From assembly GCF_022695985.1 (NCBI RefSeq), contig NZ_JAAPBF010000060.1, positions 1 to 34,448 on the forward strand: a DNA stretch of 34,448 nucleotides, in the 5' to 3' direction. This DNA is from Streptomyces sp. NP-1717 (GTDB lineage: Bacteria; Actinomycetota; Actinomycetes; Streptomycetales; Streptomycetaceae). A program made the translations under genes and the position numbers. How positions within the stretch are numbered: position 1 is the stretch's first letter; each line of letters opens with the position of its first letter. Shown here piece by piece: positions 24,213-32,453 of the stretch. The notes under the pieces were generated by a model, which saw only the letters and a list, made by a program, of their open reading frames with translations, was not told where the DNA came from and did no database searches.

Positions 24213-25184
24213 TCAGTCGTCGTCCGGTCGTGACGGTGCCACCAGCCGTTCCAGCAGCTCCTGGAAGTCCTCACCGACCACGATGCGCAGCCCGCCCGCC
24301 TCGACGTTCCCCTCGTCCTTGTCGCTGAGCTGGGTCAGCTTGCCGTCGCGCCACCAGTAGACGTACGGGCTGATCGCGCCCGGCGTGTCCTCGAAGCCGG
24401 ACGCCGCGAACGAGGCCATCGCGTTCAGCGACGGGATGACGGTGGCGTCGCGTATGACGTGGAACGCGACCTGGTGGCGGAACGGGAACGCCACCAGCGC
24501 GCCGTCCGTGCCGAGCCGGCGCCCCGTGACCTGCTGTACGAGGCTGTCGAGCGCCAGGACGCGGCTCGCGGTGTAGAACGAGTCGCCCATGACGACCTCG
24601 AACCGCATCCCCTCCGCGTCCTTGACGGTCTCCCGTCCCTCGACGGGCAGTTGACGCAGATTGTCGAGCGCCTGCGCCCGCAGCTCGGGCAGCGGGCCGA
24701 GCGGTTCCAGCGCCTCGTCGGTGAGCATCATGACGCTCTCCGGGAGGTCGAGGGCGAGGACCTCGTACAGTCCGGGGGCGACGGAGCGCGCGTAGGCGAA
24801 GGACTGCGCGTCGAGACCGTCGCGGCTGATCACCCGTGGGTAGAGCTGGGCGCGGATCTGCGCGGGCGACAGGGTTTCGAGGGCGGAGGGACCGTCCATG
24901 GTCCGCAGCACCATCCCGGCGTGCTGGCGGACGAGTTCGCCCCAGACGCGGGCGCCCCGGTCGTCGTTGTGGCAGACGGCGGCGAGGTTGGCGAGCCCGA
25001 ACTGGCGGCCTGCGCTGTCGGTCACCAGGTCCGAGTAGACGGTGACTTCCAGGCCACGCTCGGCGAACGCCTCACGGACCTGGCTGCGGAAGAGGGCGGC
25101 CTCACCGGTCGAGAAGAAGGAGAACTCGGGATCGCGTGGCATCTCGCGCCCGTCGCGTCTCGGCCCACGTCTGAACAGCCCCAC
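24213..25184 (-). CDS. Conserved protein of unknown function
   Basis: I do not recognise this 323-residue family. The GTG at 25184 is preceded by GGGGAGG at 8 nt and gives the N terminus MGLFRRGPRRDGREMPRDPEF. It is soluble with no signal peptide or membrane helix. Two segments look like internal repeats of an alpha/beta unit: the first contains GLEVTVYSDLVTDSAGRQFGLANLAAVC, the second GMRFEVVMGDSFYTASRVLALDSLV. Trp/Tyr-rich YVYWWRDGKL lies near the C terminus. The composition is that of an ordinary chromosomal gene. It lies 137 nt downstream of the kinase gene on the same strand and upstream of rph, from which a hairpin separates it. Confidence 0.8.
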   Translation of the reverse strand: MGLFRRGPRRDGREMPRDPEFSFFSTGEAALFRSQVREAFAERGLEVTVYSDLVTDSAGRQFGLANLAAVCHNDDRGARVWGELVRQHAGMVLRTMDGPSALETLSPAQIRAQLYPRVISRDGLDAQSFAYARSVAPGLYEVLALDLPESVMMLTDEALEPLGPLPELRAQALDNLRQLPVEGRETVKDAEGMRFEVVMGDSFYTASRVLALDSLVQQVTGRRLGTDGALVAFPFRHQVAFHVIRDATVIPSLNAMASFAASGFEDTPGAISPYVYWWRDGKLTQLSDKDEGNVEAGGLRIVVGEDFQELLERLVAPSRPDDD

Positions 25185-25321
25185 GTCGTCCGCCTCCCCT
25201 GATCGCACCCGGCGTCTCGCGCCGGTCCCCGCTGCCCCTGGTGATCCTTCCATCCCCGTCGAACGATCGATGGTAGGCCCTGGACGGCGGCCCGTGTCGG
25301 GTCGGGGGCGTACGACGCCGG

Positions 25322-25969
25322 TCAGCCGGATCCGGCGGTGACGGGAACCACCAGGTCCGCGCGGTGCCGGCCGCGCGCCACCAGTCGCGCGTTGGCCTCG
25401 TCGGAGTCCCTGACCCAGCGCTCGGCGAAGGTCCGCTCCTTGCCGAACCGCACATGGCGGTCGACCAGCCGCCGTACGCGCACCACGGGATCCAGCTCCA
25501 GGAACCACGCGTCGTCGACGAACGTGCGGACCTGGGCCCAGTCGCCGTCGTCGTGCAGGAGGTAGTTGCCCTCGGTGATGACGAGCGGGACGTCCGGCGC
25601 GACGGCGATGCTGCCCGCGACGGCCTCCTCCAGCGCCCGGTCGAACGCGGGCGCGTAGACGACGACCCCCGGCGCGGGCGCCCGCAGCCGGGCGAGCAGC
25701 GCGGAGTACCCGGCGGCGTCGAAGGTGTCGGGCGCGCCCTTGCGGTCGGCGCGGCCGAGTCGGTGCAGCTCGGCCTGGGCGAGGTGGAAGCCGTCCATGG
25801 GGACGAGTACGGCGCTTTCCCCGAGCGCCGCGACGAGGTCTGCGGCCAGCGTGGACTTCCCCGCGCCGGGCGCCCCCGCGATGCCGAGGATCCGGCGTCG
25901 ACCGGGGGCGGCGAGCTGCCGGGCACGGCGGGTGAGTATGTCGAACTGCCGCGGGTCCATGGGCGGCAT
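25322..25969 (-). CDS. Uridine-kinase-like nucleoside/metabolite kinase
   Basis: A 215-residue P-loop kinase of the phosphoribulokinase/uridine kinase fold. Walker A is GAPGAGKST (32-40). The substrate-binding segment VPMDGFHLAQAELHRLGRADRKGAPDTFDAAGY and the Walker-B-like VPLVITEGNYLLHDD are characteristic of the subfamily annotated nucleoside/nucleotide kinase or fructose-transport kinase. A C-terminal lid contains RLVDRHVRFGKERTFAERW. The ATG at 25969 has GGTGGGA just upstream. The substrate is not determined. Its 5' side borders repeat cluster 2. Confidence 0.88.
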   Translation of the reverse strand: MPPMDPRQFDILTRRARQLAAPGRRRILGIAGAPGAGKSTLAADLVAALGESAVLVPMDGFHLAQAELHRLGRADRKGAPDTFDAAGYSALLARLRAPAPGVVVYAPAFDRALEEAVAGSIAVAPDVPLVITEGNYLLHDDGDWAQVRTFVDDAWFLELDPVVRVRRLVDRHVRFGKERTFAERWVRDSDEANARLVARGRHRADLVVPVTAGSG

Positions 25970-26011
25970 TGTCCCACCCGGTCCCCGCCGGGTACCCCGG
26001 CCCGGCGCCTG

Positions 26012-26337
26012 TCCTCAATCGCCGGACGGGCTGAGTACGCGCCCCCGGGCTACCTCGAAACACCCTGGTCCCGCTGTCCTCAATCGCCGGACGGGCTGCA
26101 TTTTTGCCGGGCGGGCTGAATGGGTCCCCCGGTGCGGGGTGTCCTCAATCGCCGGACGGGCTGGGTTTCTTCCGGACCGGTCTCGCGGCTTGTCTGCCGG
26201 TCGGGCCGCCTTCCCCACTCCTCCCGCACAAATCCAGCCCACCGGGCAAAAACCAAGCCCGTCCGGCGATTGAGGACCGAAGCGGCGGAACTCAGCCAAC
26301 CCGCCCGGCAAAATGCAGCCCGTCCGGCGATTGAGGA
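26012..26337. repeat. Repeat cluster 2, five perfect copies and a long inverted composite
   Basis: Plus copies at 26012-26032, 26077-26097 and 26142-26162; minus copies at 26256-26276 and 26317-26337. Two copies are extended: 26077-26118 and, inverted, 26293-26337 both continue with GCA, a T-tract and GCCGGGCGGG, giving inverted arms of nearly 40 bp with one indel, about 175 bp apart. The minus copy at 26256 has a related extension (TTTTTGCCCGGTGGGCTG). The cluster fills the gap between divergent genes, so termination cannot be its only role. Confidence 0.9.
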
Positions 26338-26369
26338 CGAAACGGCCACCGGGCGGGCCCGGAGCCATC

Positions 26370-26399
26370 TTGCCGGGCAGCTGGTCATACGTATAACGT
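26370..26399 (+). promoter_or_regulatory. Probable leaderless promoter of the VOC gene
   Basis: TTGCCG (26370-26375), 18-bp spacer, TAACGT (26394-26399), then 6 nt to the ATG, placing +1 on the start codon. No Shine-Dalgarno is present. Confidence 0.6.
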
Positions 26400-26405
26400 A
26401 AACGC

Positions 26406-26795
26406 ATGCCACACATCGCCCTCGTCACCCTCGTCGTCCGCGACTACGACGAGGCCCTCGCCTTCTACACCGGCCCCCTCGGCTTCGAGCTGATCGAGGA
26501 CACCGACCGCGGCGACGGCTCCCGCTGGGTCGTCGTCCGCCCGCGCGGCAGCGGGGCCGCACTCCTGCTGGCCCGCGCCGCCGACGACACCCAGCGCGCG
26601 AGCGTCGGCGCGCAGACCGGCGGCCGGGTCGGCTTCTTCCTCCACACGGACGACTTCGCGCGCGACCACGCCCGCATGGCCGCCGCCGGCGTCCGCTTCC
26701 TTGAGGAGCCCCGCCACGAGCCCTACGGCTCCGTCGCGGTCTTCGAGGACCTGTACGGCAACCGCTGGGACCTCCTCCAGCCGACCACCCCGTAG
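26406..26795 (+). CDS. VOC superfamily protein (glyoxalase/dioxygenase fold)
   Basis: A compact 129-residue VOC protein with two beta-alpha-beta-beta-beta modules: module 1 MPHIALVTLVVRDYDEALAFYTGPLGFELIED, module 2 RVGFFLHTDDFARDHARMAAAGVRFLEEP and VFEDLYGNRWDLLQP. The metal-ligand positions typical of glyoxalase I are only partly kept (no N-terminal His in the first strand apart from H3). Function open: lyase, isomerase or drug-binding. It converges with the next gene with 2 bp between stops. Confidence 0.88.
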   Translation: MPHIALVTLVVRDYDEALAFYTGPLGFELIEDTDRGDGSRWVVVRPRGSGAALLLARAADDTQRASVGAQTGGRVGFFLHTDDFARDHARMAAAGVRFLEEPRHEPYGSVAVFEDLYGNRWDLLQPTTP

Positions 26796-26797
26796 GG

Positions 26798-27088
26798 CTA
26801 CCGCGCCGCGGCAAGCCCCTTCTGGAGGTCGTCGCCGTTCATGCAGGGCTGGATCTCGACCTTCGCGCCCAGCTCTTCGAGGAGCGGCTCGGAGATGACC
26901 ACGAGCTGCGAGCTGTCCTTCATGTCGAAGACGAACGTGCAGGAGCGCTCGCCCTCGCTGGGACCGAAGTAGGTCGCCTCGGGCTTGAGCTGTTCCGTCA
27001 TCGACTGCATGATCTTCTGCAACGCACCGTTCTTGATCGCCTTGTTCGCGACCTGGGTGTCGAACCGCGCTCTCAACATGACCCGCAT
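26798..27088 (-). CDS. Small conserved protein of unknown function
   Basis: A 96-residue protein, MRVMLRARFDTQVANKAIKN at the start and EELGAKVEIQPCMNGDDLQK near the end. AAGGAG lies 8 nt before the ATG at 27088. The pattern (short strand, long helix, FDMKDSSQLVVISEPLLEELG) suggests a ferredoxin-like or dimeric alpha/beta-barrel fold. Close relatives are, to my memory, common in Streptomyces without assigned function. No membrane or secretion signal. Confidence 0.82.
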   Translation of the reverse strand: MRVMLRARFDTQVANKAIKNGALQKIMQSMTEQLKPEATYFGPSEGERSCTFVFDMKDSSQLVVISEPLLEELGAKVEIQPCMNGDDLQKGLAAAR

Positions 27089-27198
27089 GGCGCTCGCTCC
27101 TTCCGCCCACCACGACCGGCGCGGTCTGCGCCCACGCTCGCTGAGACCGGGTGACGTCCCGCTCAGCGTCGCCGTGGGCGTTCGGCGCGGCAACATCT

Positions 27199-27238
27199 CA
27201 CCGACCATCCGGGCGGGCCACCGCCCGGATGGTCGGTG
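27199..27238 (-). terminator. Strong terminator after the M28 peptidase gene
   Basis: A perfect 18-bp stem (27199-27216 with 27221-27238) and a GCCA tetraloop, located just past the peptidase stop codon. Confidence 0.9.
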
Positions 27239-27244
27239 GGCCGG

Positions 27245-28690
27245 TCAGTTCCCCGGCATCGGGAACGCCACCGGGCTCCGCTTCCCGTCCCGGTTGACCG
27301 CCCGGACGCCGAAGAAGACGTTGTCCTTGGACAGGTCCACCGTGTGCGTGGTCGCGAGGCCGACCTTGATCACATGGGTCCACTCCGGGTCCGTCGTCTC
27401 GCGCCACACCACCTCGTAGCCCGCCAGGTCCGGCTCCGTACCCAATGCCCACTTCAGCTCGGTGTCATTGGTGAGGTTGCTCGTGACGATCCGCGCCTCG
27501 CGCGGCGTACCCGGCGCCTGGGCCAGGGTCCACAGCACCGCGCCGTTCACGCGCGTCACACGGGCGATGTAGTCGAAGTCGCAGAACTCGGGCAGGTCGC
27601 CGTACTGCTTGCCGTCCTCCACCCGTACGTCCTGGTGCTGGTGCGCGAAGTCCTCGGCCGGTTCGGTGAACCGGGCCGCCGCGTAGCCCTGTTCGAGGAA
27701 CGGGATGTGGTCGCCGCCGCGCAGATAGCGGTCGCGCCGGTAGACGACGCGCACGTTCATGCCCGTCGCGTCGTTGTCCCCCACGTCGCTCACAAAGCGG
27801 GCGAGCTGCCGGGTGGCCGAGTCGTTCTCGCCGCCCACCGAGCGGCGGGTGTTGGCCTGCGCCGGGGTCTCGGACGTCGGTACGCCCTCCGCGAAGAGCC
27901 GCACCGTGTACGGGTCGCGGGTGCCGTCGTCGGCGCGTGAGCTGCCGATGATGTCGTTGGTGAACATGCCCTGGACGTCAACGCCAGCCGTCTTGAACTG
28001 CGTTGCGGCGTACCGCGAGCCGTACAGGCCCTGCTCCTCACCGGCGACCGCGGTGAACACGATCGTCGCCGCCGGGCGCCGCTTCGCCATCACCCTCGCA
28101 AGTTCCATGACCAGTGCCACACCTGACGCGTCGTCATCGGCGCCGGGCGCGTCGCTGGTCGCGTCCATGACGTCGGTGACGCGCGAGTCGTAGTGCCCGG
28201 CGACGACGTACACGCGGTCGGGGGTGACCGAACCACGCAGCGTGGCAACGACGTTGGTGATCCGCGTCGCCACCGGGATCCGCGAGGCGGGCTCCTGGAT
28301 GTACGACTGGAGCTCGGCGGTCATCCGGCCGCCGGACACCGCCGCGTACTTCTTCATCTCGGCCAGGATCCAGTCACGCGCGGCGCCGATCCCGCGCTCG
28401 GGGTCGTCCTGAACCGACAGGGTGTGCCGGGTCCCGAAGGCGGCGAGCCGCCGTACGGTCGCCTCGATCCGGTCCGCGTCGATCTCCTTGAGCAGCTTGC
28501 GCAACTCACGGTCGGGGGCCTGCGCGGTGGCGGCCCGGCCGCCGTTCTCACGGCCGCTGCCACTGGGCGCGGCAGCCGCCGGCCCGGCGGAGGCGATCAG
28601 GGGGACGCCGGCCGCGGCGGTCACGGCGGCGGAGGTGAGTACGGTCCTTCTACGGGGTCTGCGCGGCGTTCCAGCGAGCTGCTCGGGCAT
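27245..28690 (-). CDS. Secreted M28 family metallopeptidase
   Basis: A 481-residue exported aminopeptidase-type enzyme. The N terminus has a Tat-like signal (PRRPRRRTVLTSAAVTAAAG, then ASAGPAAAAP). The di-zinc M28 core shows ligands H and D in VVAGHYDSR and GADDDASGVAL, catalytic/bridging Glu in AVAGEEQGLYGS, Asp in FTNDIIG and a late His in EDFAHQHQD. A C-terminal beta domain (TNDTELKWALGTEPDLAGYEVVWRETTDPEW) resembles fibronectin type III. A GAAGGG site lies 8 nt before the ATG. Probably releases N-terminal amino acids from peptides outside the cell. Confidence 0.92.
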   Translation of the reverse strand: MPEQLAGTPRRPRRRTVLTSAAVTAAAGVPLIASAGPAAAAPSGSGRENGGRAATAQAPDRELRKLLKEIDADRIEATVRRLAAFGTRHTLSVQDDPERGIGAARDWILAEMKKYAAVSGGRMTAELQSYIQEPASRIPVATRITNVVATLRGSVTPDRVYVVAGHYDSRVTDVMDATSDAPGADDDASGVALVMELARVMAKRRPAATIVFTAVAGEEQGLYGSRYAATQFKTAGVDVQGMFTNDIIGSSRADDGTRDPYTVRLFAEGVPTSETPAQANTRRSVGGENDSATRQLARFVSDVGDNDATGMNVRVVYRRDRYLRGGDHIPFLEQGYAAARFTEPAEDFAHQHQDVRVEDGKQYGDLPEFCDFDYIARVTRVNGAVLWTLAQAPGTPREARIVTSNLTNDTELKWALGTEPDLAGYEVVWRETTDPEWTHVIKVGLATTHTVDLSKDNVFFGVRAVNRDGKRSPVAFPMPGN

Positions 28691-28708
28691 GGAATATCCC
28701 TTCCGAAG

Positions 28709-28729
28709 CGATGAACCGGCGCTTCATCG
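28709..28729 (-). promoter_or_regulatory. Inverted repeat upstream of the M28 gene
   Basis: CGATGAA and TTCATCG arms (7 bp) around a 7-nt spacer, 19 nt upstream of the peptidase ATG. Possibly an operator or a 5'-UTR hairpin. Confidence 0.3.
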
Positions 28730-28777
28730 TCATGGACACTCCAACCCCGCACAAGGCCACGGCGACCGGACGTCCGT

Positions 28778-29233
28778 TCAGTGCGGAAGGTCCAGTTCCG
28801 CGCGTACGGTCTTGCCCACCGGCACCCGGTCCAGCACCTCCCACCGGCTCGCCAGGGCCTCCACGATCAGCAGCCCTCGCCCGGTGCGCGCGTCGAGCGG
28901 CGGGGCGGGCGGCAGATGGCCCGGACCCGGCGGGCGGCGCTCACCACGGGTGTCGGACACCTCGATCCGCAGGACGTCCGGCGCCGTCGCGAGCCTGAGC
29001 CCCAGCTCGAAGTCCCGCCCGGGGACTCGGCCGTGGGTCACCGCGTTGGCGGCGAGCTCGGCGACGACGAGCGCCGCCGCCTCGGACACCTCGGAGCCGT
29101 ACGGGATGCTCCAGGCGTGCAGTTGATGGAGCGTCAACTGCCGGGCCAGCCGGGCGCCGAGGGGGGTGGCGCTGAAACGCTGAGTGAACAGACGTACGGT
29201 GCCGCGTTGTTGTGGAGTGACGGGTGCGTTCAT
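28778..29233 (-). CDS. HATPase_c (anti-sigma-factor-like) ATP-binding protein
   Basis: A 151-residue single-domain GHKL ATPase of the RsbW/SpoIIAB type. The N box is ALVVAELAANAVTHG, the G1 region VSDTRGERRP, and the G2 region GRGLLIVEALASRW. Such proteins are very numerous in Streptomyces and act as serine kinases or binding partners of regulators. The ATG at 29233 gives the family-like N terminus; the frame is open further upstream but without a ribosome-binding site. It is divergent from an XRE/DUF397 operon, the arrangement seen in whiJ/abaA-type cassettes. Confidence 0.88.
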   Translation of the reverse strand: MNAPVTPQQRGTVRLFTQRFSATPLGARLARQLTLHQLHAWSIPYGSEVSEAAALVVAELAANAVTHGRVPGRDFELGLRLATAPDVLRIEVSDTRGERRPPGPGHLPPAPPLDARTGRGLLIVEALASRWEVLDRVPVGKTVRAELDLPH

Positions 29234-29394
29234 GGCATCAACGTCGAGGTCAGCGGGGCAATCGGGCCAGGTCGCAAACCCGTACTCGCGGTCAGCGTAC
29301 GGGTACGGAAGGTAGACAGCACAGGTAACTGTGCGTGAGCATTGTTGAGTTGTGGGTGACCGGCCAGGGACAGGTGCGCGGGAGAGGCAGCCGT

Positions 29395-30249
29395 ATGACT
29401 GACGGATTGGGCGGTACAAGCGGTGGTGGTACGGGCGGCGAGGAGCCGGAGACATCGGACAGCCTCAAGGCATTCGGCGCGGTGCTCAAGGCGTTCCGCA
29501 AACGGGCGAGGCTGACACAGGAGGAGTTCGCACCTCGGGTGCGGTACTCGGTGCCGACGGTGGCCTCCGTCGAACAGGGCCGGCGGTTCCCGACCCTGGA
29601 GTTCGTGGAGCGGTCGGAGGAGGTCCTGGACGCCTTCGGGGCGTTGCGCGGCGCGGCGAGGCATCTCGCGCGGCAGCCGGGGCTGGCGCGGTGGTTCCGC
29701 CAGTGGGCGAAGCTGGAGACGGAGGCGCTGAGCCTCTACACGTACGAATGCCGATTGATTCCGGGCTTGTTGCAGACGGAGGCGTACGCGCGGAAGCTGT
29801 TCGCCAATCGCCTCCCACCTTTGACGGACGAGCAGATCGAGACCCGCTTGAGTGCTCGCCAGGAGCGACAGGCACTGCTGCGGGAGAGGCCGAACACCTC
29901 GTACAGCTTCATCCTGGAAGAACACCTGTTTCTTCGCGGCACAGGCGGACCGGAAGCCACACGGGAACTGATTGACAACATCGCCACCCTGGCAGAACTG
30001 CGGAACATCGAGGTCCAGATCATGCCGCTCGTACGCGCTGATCATGCGGGTATGGACGGCCCGATGCACCTGCTGGAGACCCCGGACAACCGATGGCTGG
30101 CCTACTGCGAAGGGCAGGAAAGTGGCCAGCTCATCGCTGACCCGAAAGTAGTCAGCATGCTCCAGATGCGATATGCCAGGATGCGTTCACAGGCTCTGTC
30201 CCTGGAGGACTCCCTGAGCCTGTTGCGGCAGATGCGAGGAGCGGAATGA
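29395..30249 (+). CDS. XRE regulator with DUF5753 (Scr1/WhiJ type)
   Basis: A 284-residue regulator. An N-terminal helix-turn-helix (about 30-85: LKAFGAVLKAFRKRARLTQEEFAPRVRYSVPTVASVEQGRRFP) is joined to a DUF5753 domain (about 110-280), the Scr1-family sensor. GGAGAGG lies 7 nt before the ATG at 29395; the in-frame GTG at 29335 lacks a site. The stop overlaps the start of the DUF397 gene (ATGA). WhiJ-type proteins bind DNA and are thought to be modulated by the DUF397 partner. Confidence 0.9.
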   Translation: MTDGLGGTSGGGTGGEEPETSDSLKAFGAVLKAFRKRARLTQEEFAPRVRYSVPTVASVEQGRRFPTLEFVERSEEVLDAFGALRGAARHLARQPGLARWFRQWAKLETEALSLYTYECRLIPGLLQTEAYARKLFANRLPPLTDEQIETRLSARQERQALLRERPNTSYSFILEEHLFLRGTGGPEATRELIDNIATLAELRNIEVQIMPLVRADHAGMDGPMHLLETPDNRWLAYCEGQESGQLIADPKVVSMLQMRYARMRSQALSLEDSLSLLRQMRGAE

Positions 30250-30491
30250 GCACCACAGACCTGGCCTGGTTCAAGAGCAGCTACAGCGGAAGCTCCGGCG
30301 ACAGCTGCGTCGAAGTAGCCCTCTCCTGGCACAAGTCGACCTACAGCGGTGACCGCGAGGACGCCTGCGTCGAGGTCGCCGCCTGCCCCACCACCATCCA
30401 CATCCGCGACTCCAAGGTCACCGACGGCCCCCAACTGGCCCTCGCCCCCGGCGCCTGGACGCACTTCGTCACGTACGCGGCCCGCGCCTGA
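30246..30491 (+). CDS. DUF397 protein with a duplicated core motif
   Basis: An 81-residue small acidic protein, translationally coupled to the XRE gene by a 4-bp overlap. The DUF397 signature occurs twice in tandem with a 20-residue period: W-F-K-S-S-Y-S-G...CVEVA (8-25) and W-H-K-S-T-Y-S-G...CVEVA (28-45). A single C-terminal part follows (IHIRDSKVTDGPQLALAPGAWTHFV). Most members have one N-terminal motif, so this is an internal duplication. Probable modulator of the XRE regulator. Confidence 0.9.
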   Translation: MSTTDLAWFKSSYSGSSGDSCVEVALSWHKSTYSGDREDACVEVAACPTTIHIRDSKVTDGPQLALAPGAWTHFVTYAARA

Positions 30492-30506
30492 GGCACCCGA
30501 ACGCAG

Positions 30507-30540
30507 CGGCGGCGAACGGTCGTTGGACCGTCCGCCGCCG
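30507..30540. terminator. Bidirectional terminator between DUF397 and msrB
   Basis: Fifteen-bp arms with one mismatch (30507-30521 and 30526-30540) and a GTTG loop, between two convergent genes. Confidence 0.85.
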
Positions 30541-30553
30541 TGTGACGTGCTGC

Positions 30554-30961
30554 TCAGCTCTCGTCGGCGGTCAGTCGCAGTGAGATCGAGTTGATGCAGT
30601 AGCGCTGGTCGGTCGGGGTGGGGTAGCCCTCGCCCTCGAAGACGTGGCCCAGGTGCGAGCCGCAGCGTGAGCAGCGGACCTCGATGCGGACCATGCCCAT
30701 CGTGCGGTCCTCGATCAGCTCGACCGCGTCGCTGTCCTTCGGGTCGTAGAAGGACGGCCAGCCGCAGTGCGACTCGAACTTCGTGTCCGAGCGGAACAGC
30801 TCCGCGCCGCACGCGCGACAGGAGTAGACGCCGGCCGTCTTGGTGTCCGTGTACTCACCGACGAAGGCGGGTTCCGTACCGGCCTGGCGCAGCACCCGGT
30901 ACTCGGCCGGGGACAGCTCCTCGCGCCACTGCTCGTCGGGCTTGTCGATGTCGTACGCCAT
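30554..30961 (-). CDS. msrB: Peptide-methionine (R)-S-oxide reductase MsrB
   Basis: A 135-residue repair enzyme that reduces the R form of methionine sulfoxide in proteins. Zinc is held by Cys48/51 (CRAC) and Cys97/100 (CSRC). Substrate-binding HCGWPSF and GSHLGHVF are intact, and the catalytic residue is Cys122 in RYCINSISL. The start lies 10 nt downstream of the murC stop, so the two genes are probably cotranscribed and coupled. Confidence 0.96.
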   Translation of the reverse strand: MAYDIDKPDEQWREELSPAEYRVLRQAGTEPAFVGEYTDTKTAGVYSCRACGAELFRSDTKFESHCGWPSFYDPKDSDAVELIEDRTMGMVRIEVRCSRCGSHLGHVFEGEGYPTPTDQRYCINSISLRLTADES

Positions 30962-30971
30962 GACTTCCTCT

Positions 30972-32372
30972 CTAAGGGGTCAGCCGGGCCAGGATCTCCG
31001 GACCGAGGTCCGTCACATCACCGGCCCCCATGGTGAGAACGAGATCACCGGGCTTCGCCATTCCCGCCACGGCCTCGGGCACCGCGCCCTTGTCGTGCAC
31101 GGCGTGCACGTCCGCGCCCGCGCGCTCCGCCGCCTCGATGATCAGCGCGCTGGTGATACCGGGGATCGGGTCCTCGCGGGCCGGATAGATGTCCAGCACC
31201 ACCGAGGCGTCGGCCAGGGCGAGGGCCTGGCCCATCTCCGTACCCAGCTCCTGCGTGCGCGAGAAGAGGTGCGGCTGGAAGACGACGAGGAGCCGGGAGC
31301 CGGGAGCGGCGGCGGCGCGCATCGCCTCCAGGTCGGCGGCCATCTCGGTGGGGTGGTGCGCGTACGAGTCGATGACCTGCACACCGTTCGCCTCGCCCTT
31401 GAGCTGGAGGCGGCGCTTGACGCCGGTGTACTTGCCGAGCGCGGAGGCGAGATTGTGCGCCGGGATGCCGAGCGCGACGCCCGCCGCGAGGGCGGCGACC
31501 GCGTTGTGGGCGTAGTGGCGGCCGGGGACGGAGACCGTGAAGGTGAGGAAGCGGCCACCGAGGACGACCGTGACCTCGCTGGTCAGACCGCGTGCGGTGA
31601 CCTTGTGGACCCGTACGTCGGCGTCCGCCGCCTCGCCGTACGTCACGACCTTGACCGTCGACAGGTCACGGACCTTCGCGGTCAGCTCGACCGCGCCGGG
31701 CTGGTCGGCGGCGATCACCAGCGTGCCGCCGGGGACGATCTTGCCGACGAACGTCTCGAAGGACTCGTAGATCTCGTCCATGGAGGCGTAGTTGGCGTGG
31801 TGGTCCAGTTCGACGTTGAGGACGATCGCGACCTCGGGGTCGTACTTCTGGAAGCTCCGGTCGCTTTCATCCGCCTCGGCGACGAAGATCTCGCCGTCGC
31901 CGTGGCGGGCGTTGGTGCCGGGCCCGTCCAGGTCGCCGCCGATGGCGTACGACGGGTCGAGGCCCAGCTCCGTGAGGGCGACGGCCAGCATGGAGGTCGT
32001 CGTCGTCTTGCCGTGCGTACCGGCGACGGCGATGGACCGCAGGCCGCCGCCCATCAGCGCGGCGAGCGCGTCGGAGCGGTGGACGACCGGCACGGACAGC
32101 TCGGCGGCCCGTACCAGCTCCGGGTTGTCGGCCCGGATCGCGCTGGAGACGACCACGCACGAGGCGTCGTCCGCGAGGTGCTCCGCCGCGTGGCCGATGT
32201 GGACCGTGGCGCCGAGGGCACGCAGGGCCTCGGCGGTGCCGGACTCCTTGGCGTCACTGCCCGCGACCTTGGCGCCCCGCTGGGTGAGGATCTTGGCGAT
32301 ACCAGACATTCCGGCGCCGCCGATGCCGATGAAGTGCGGCCGTTCCATGGCGGTGGGGATACCGGGTGCCAT
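30972..32372 (-). CDS. murC: UDP-N-acetylmuramate--L-alanine ligase MurC
   Basis: A 466-residue cytoplasmic ligase that adds the first amino acid, L-Ala, to UDP-MurNAc in peptidoglycan synthesis. The N-terminal Rossmann motif is GIGGAGMSG (16-24), the ATP loop GTHGKTTT (118-125), and the central domain has EADESD and LDHHANY. A C-terminal Mur domain carries SYAHHPTEM and VFQPHLFSRT. GGGAGA lies 6 nt before the ATG. It lies outside the dcw cluster and is paired with msrB. Confidence 0.96.
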   Translation of the reverse strand: MAPGIPTAMERPHFIGIGGAGMSGIAKILTQRGAKVAGSDAKESGTAEALRALGATVHIGHAAEHLADDASCVVVSSAIRADNPELVRAAELSVPVVHRSDALAALMGGGLRSIAVAGTHGKTTTTSMLAVALTELGLDPSYAIGGDLDGPGTNARHGDGEIFVAEADESDRSFQKYDPEVAIVLNVELDHHANYASMDEIYESFETFVGKIVPGGTLVIAADQPGAVELTAKVRDLSTVKVVTYGEAADADVRVHKVTARGLTSEVTVVLGGRFLTFTVSVPGRHYAHNAVAALAAGVALGIPAHNLASALGKYTGVKRRLQLKGEANGVQVIDSYAHHPTEMAADLEAMRAAAAPGSRLLVVFQPHLFSRTQELGTEMGQALALADASVVLDIYPAREDPIPGITSALIIEAAERAGADVHAVHDKGAVPEAVAGMAKPGDLVLTMGAGDVTDLGPEILARLTP

Positions 32373-32453
32373 ACGTGTTCTCCCAGGGTGGTGCGGTCGG
32401 TGCGGTCGGTGCGGGGCCGTCGGCCGTACGCACGCCGTCGGCGATCCCCCAGC

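Noticed and set aside
24213..26063. Single 616-residue protein covering the unknown gene and the kinase region
   Set aside because: The upstream part is a shifted frame through the kinase gene and starts in repeat DNA; the GTG at 25184 has a good ribosome-binding site.
32388..32412. Tandem GTGCGGTCG repeats upstream of murC
   Set aside because: Under three imperfect units; too short to claim function.
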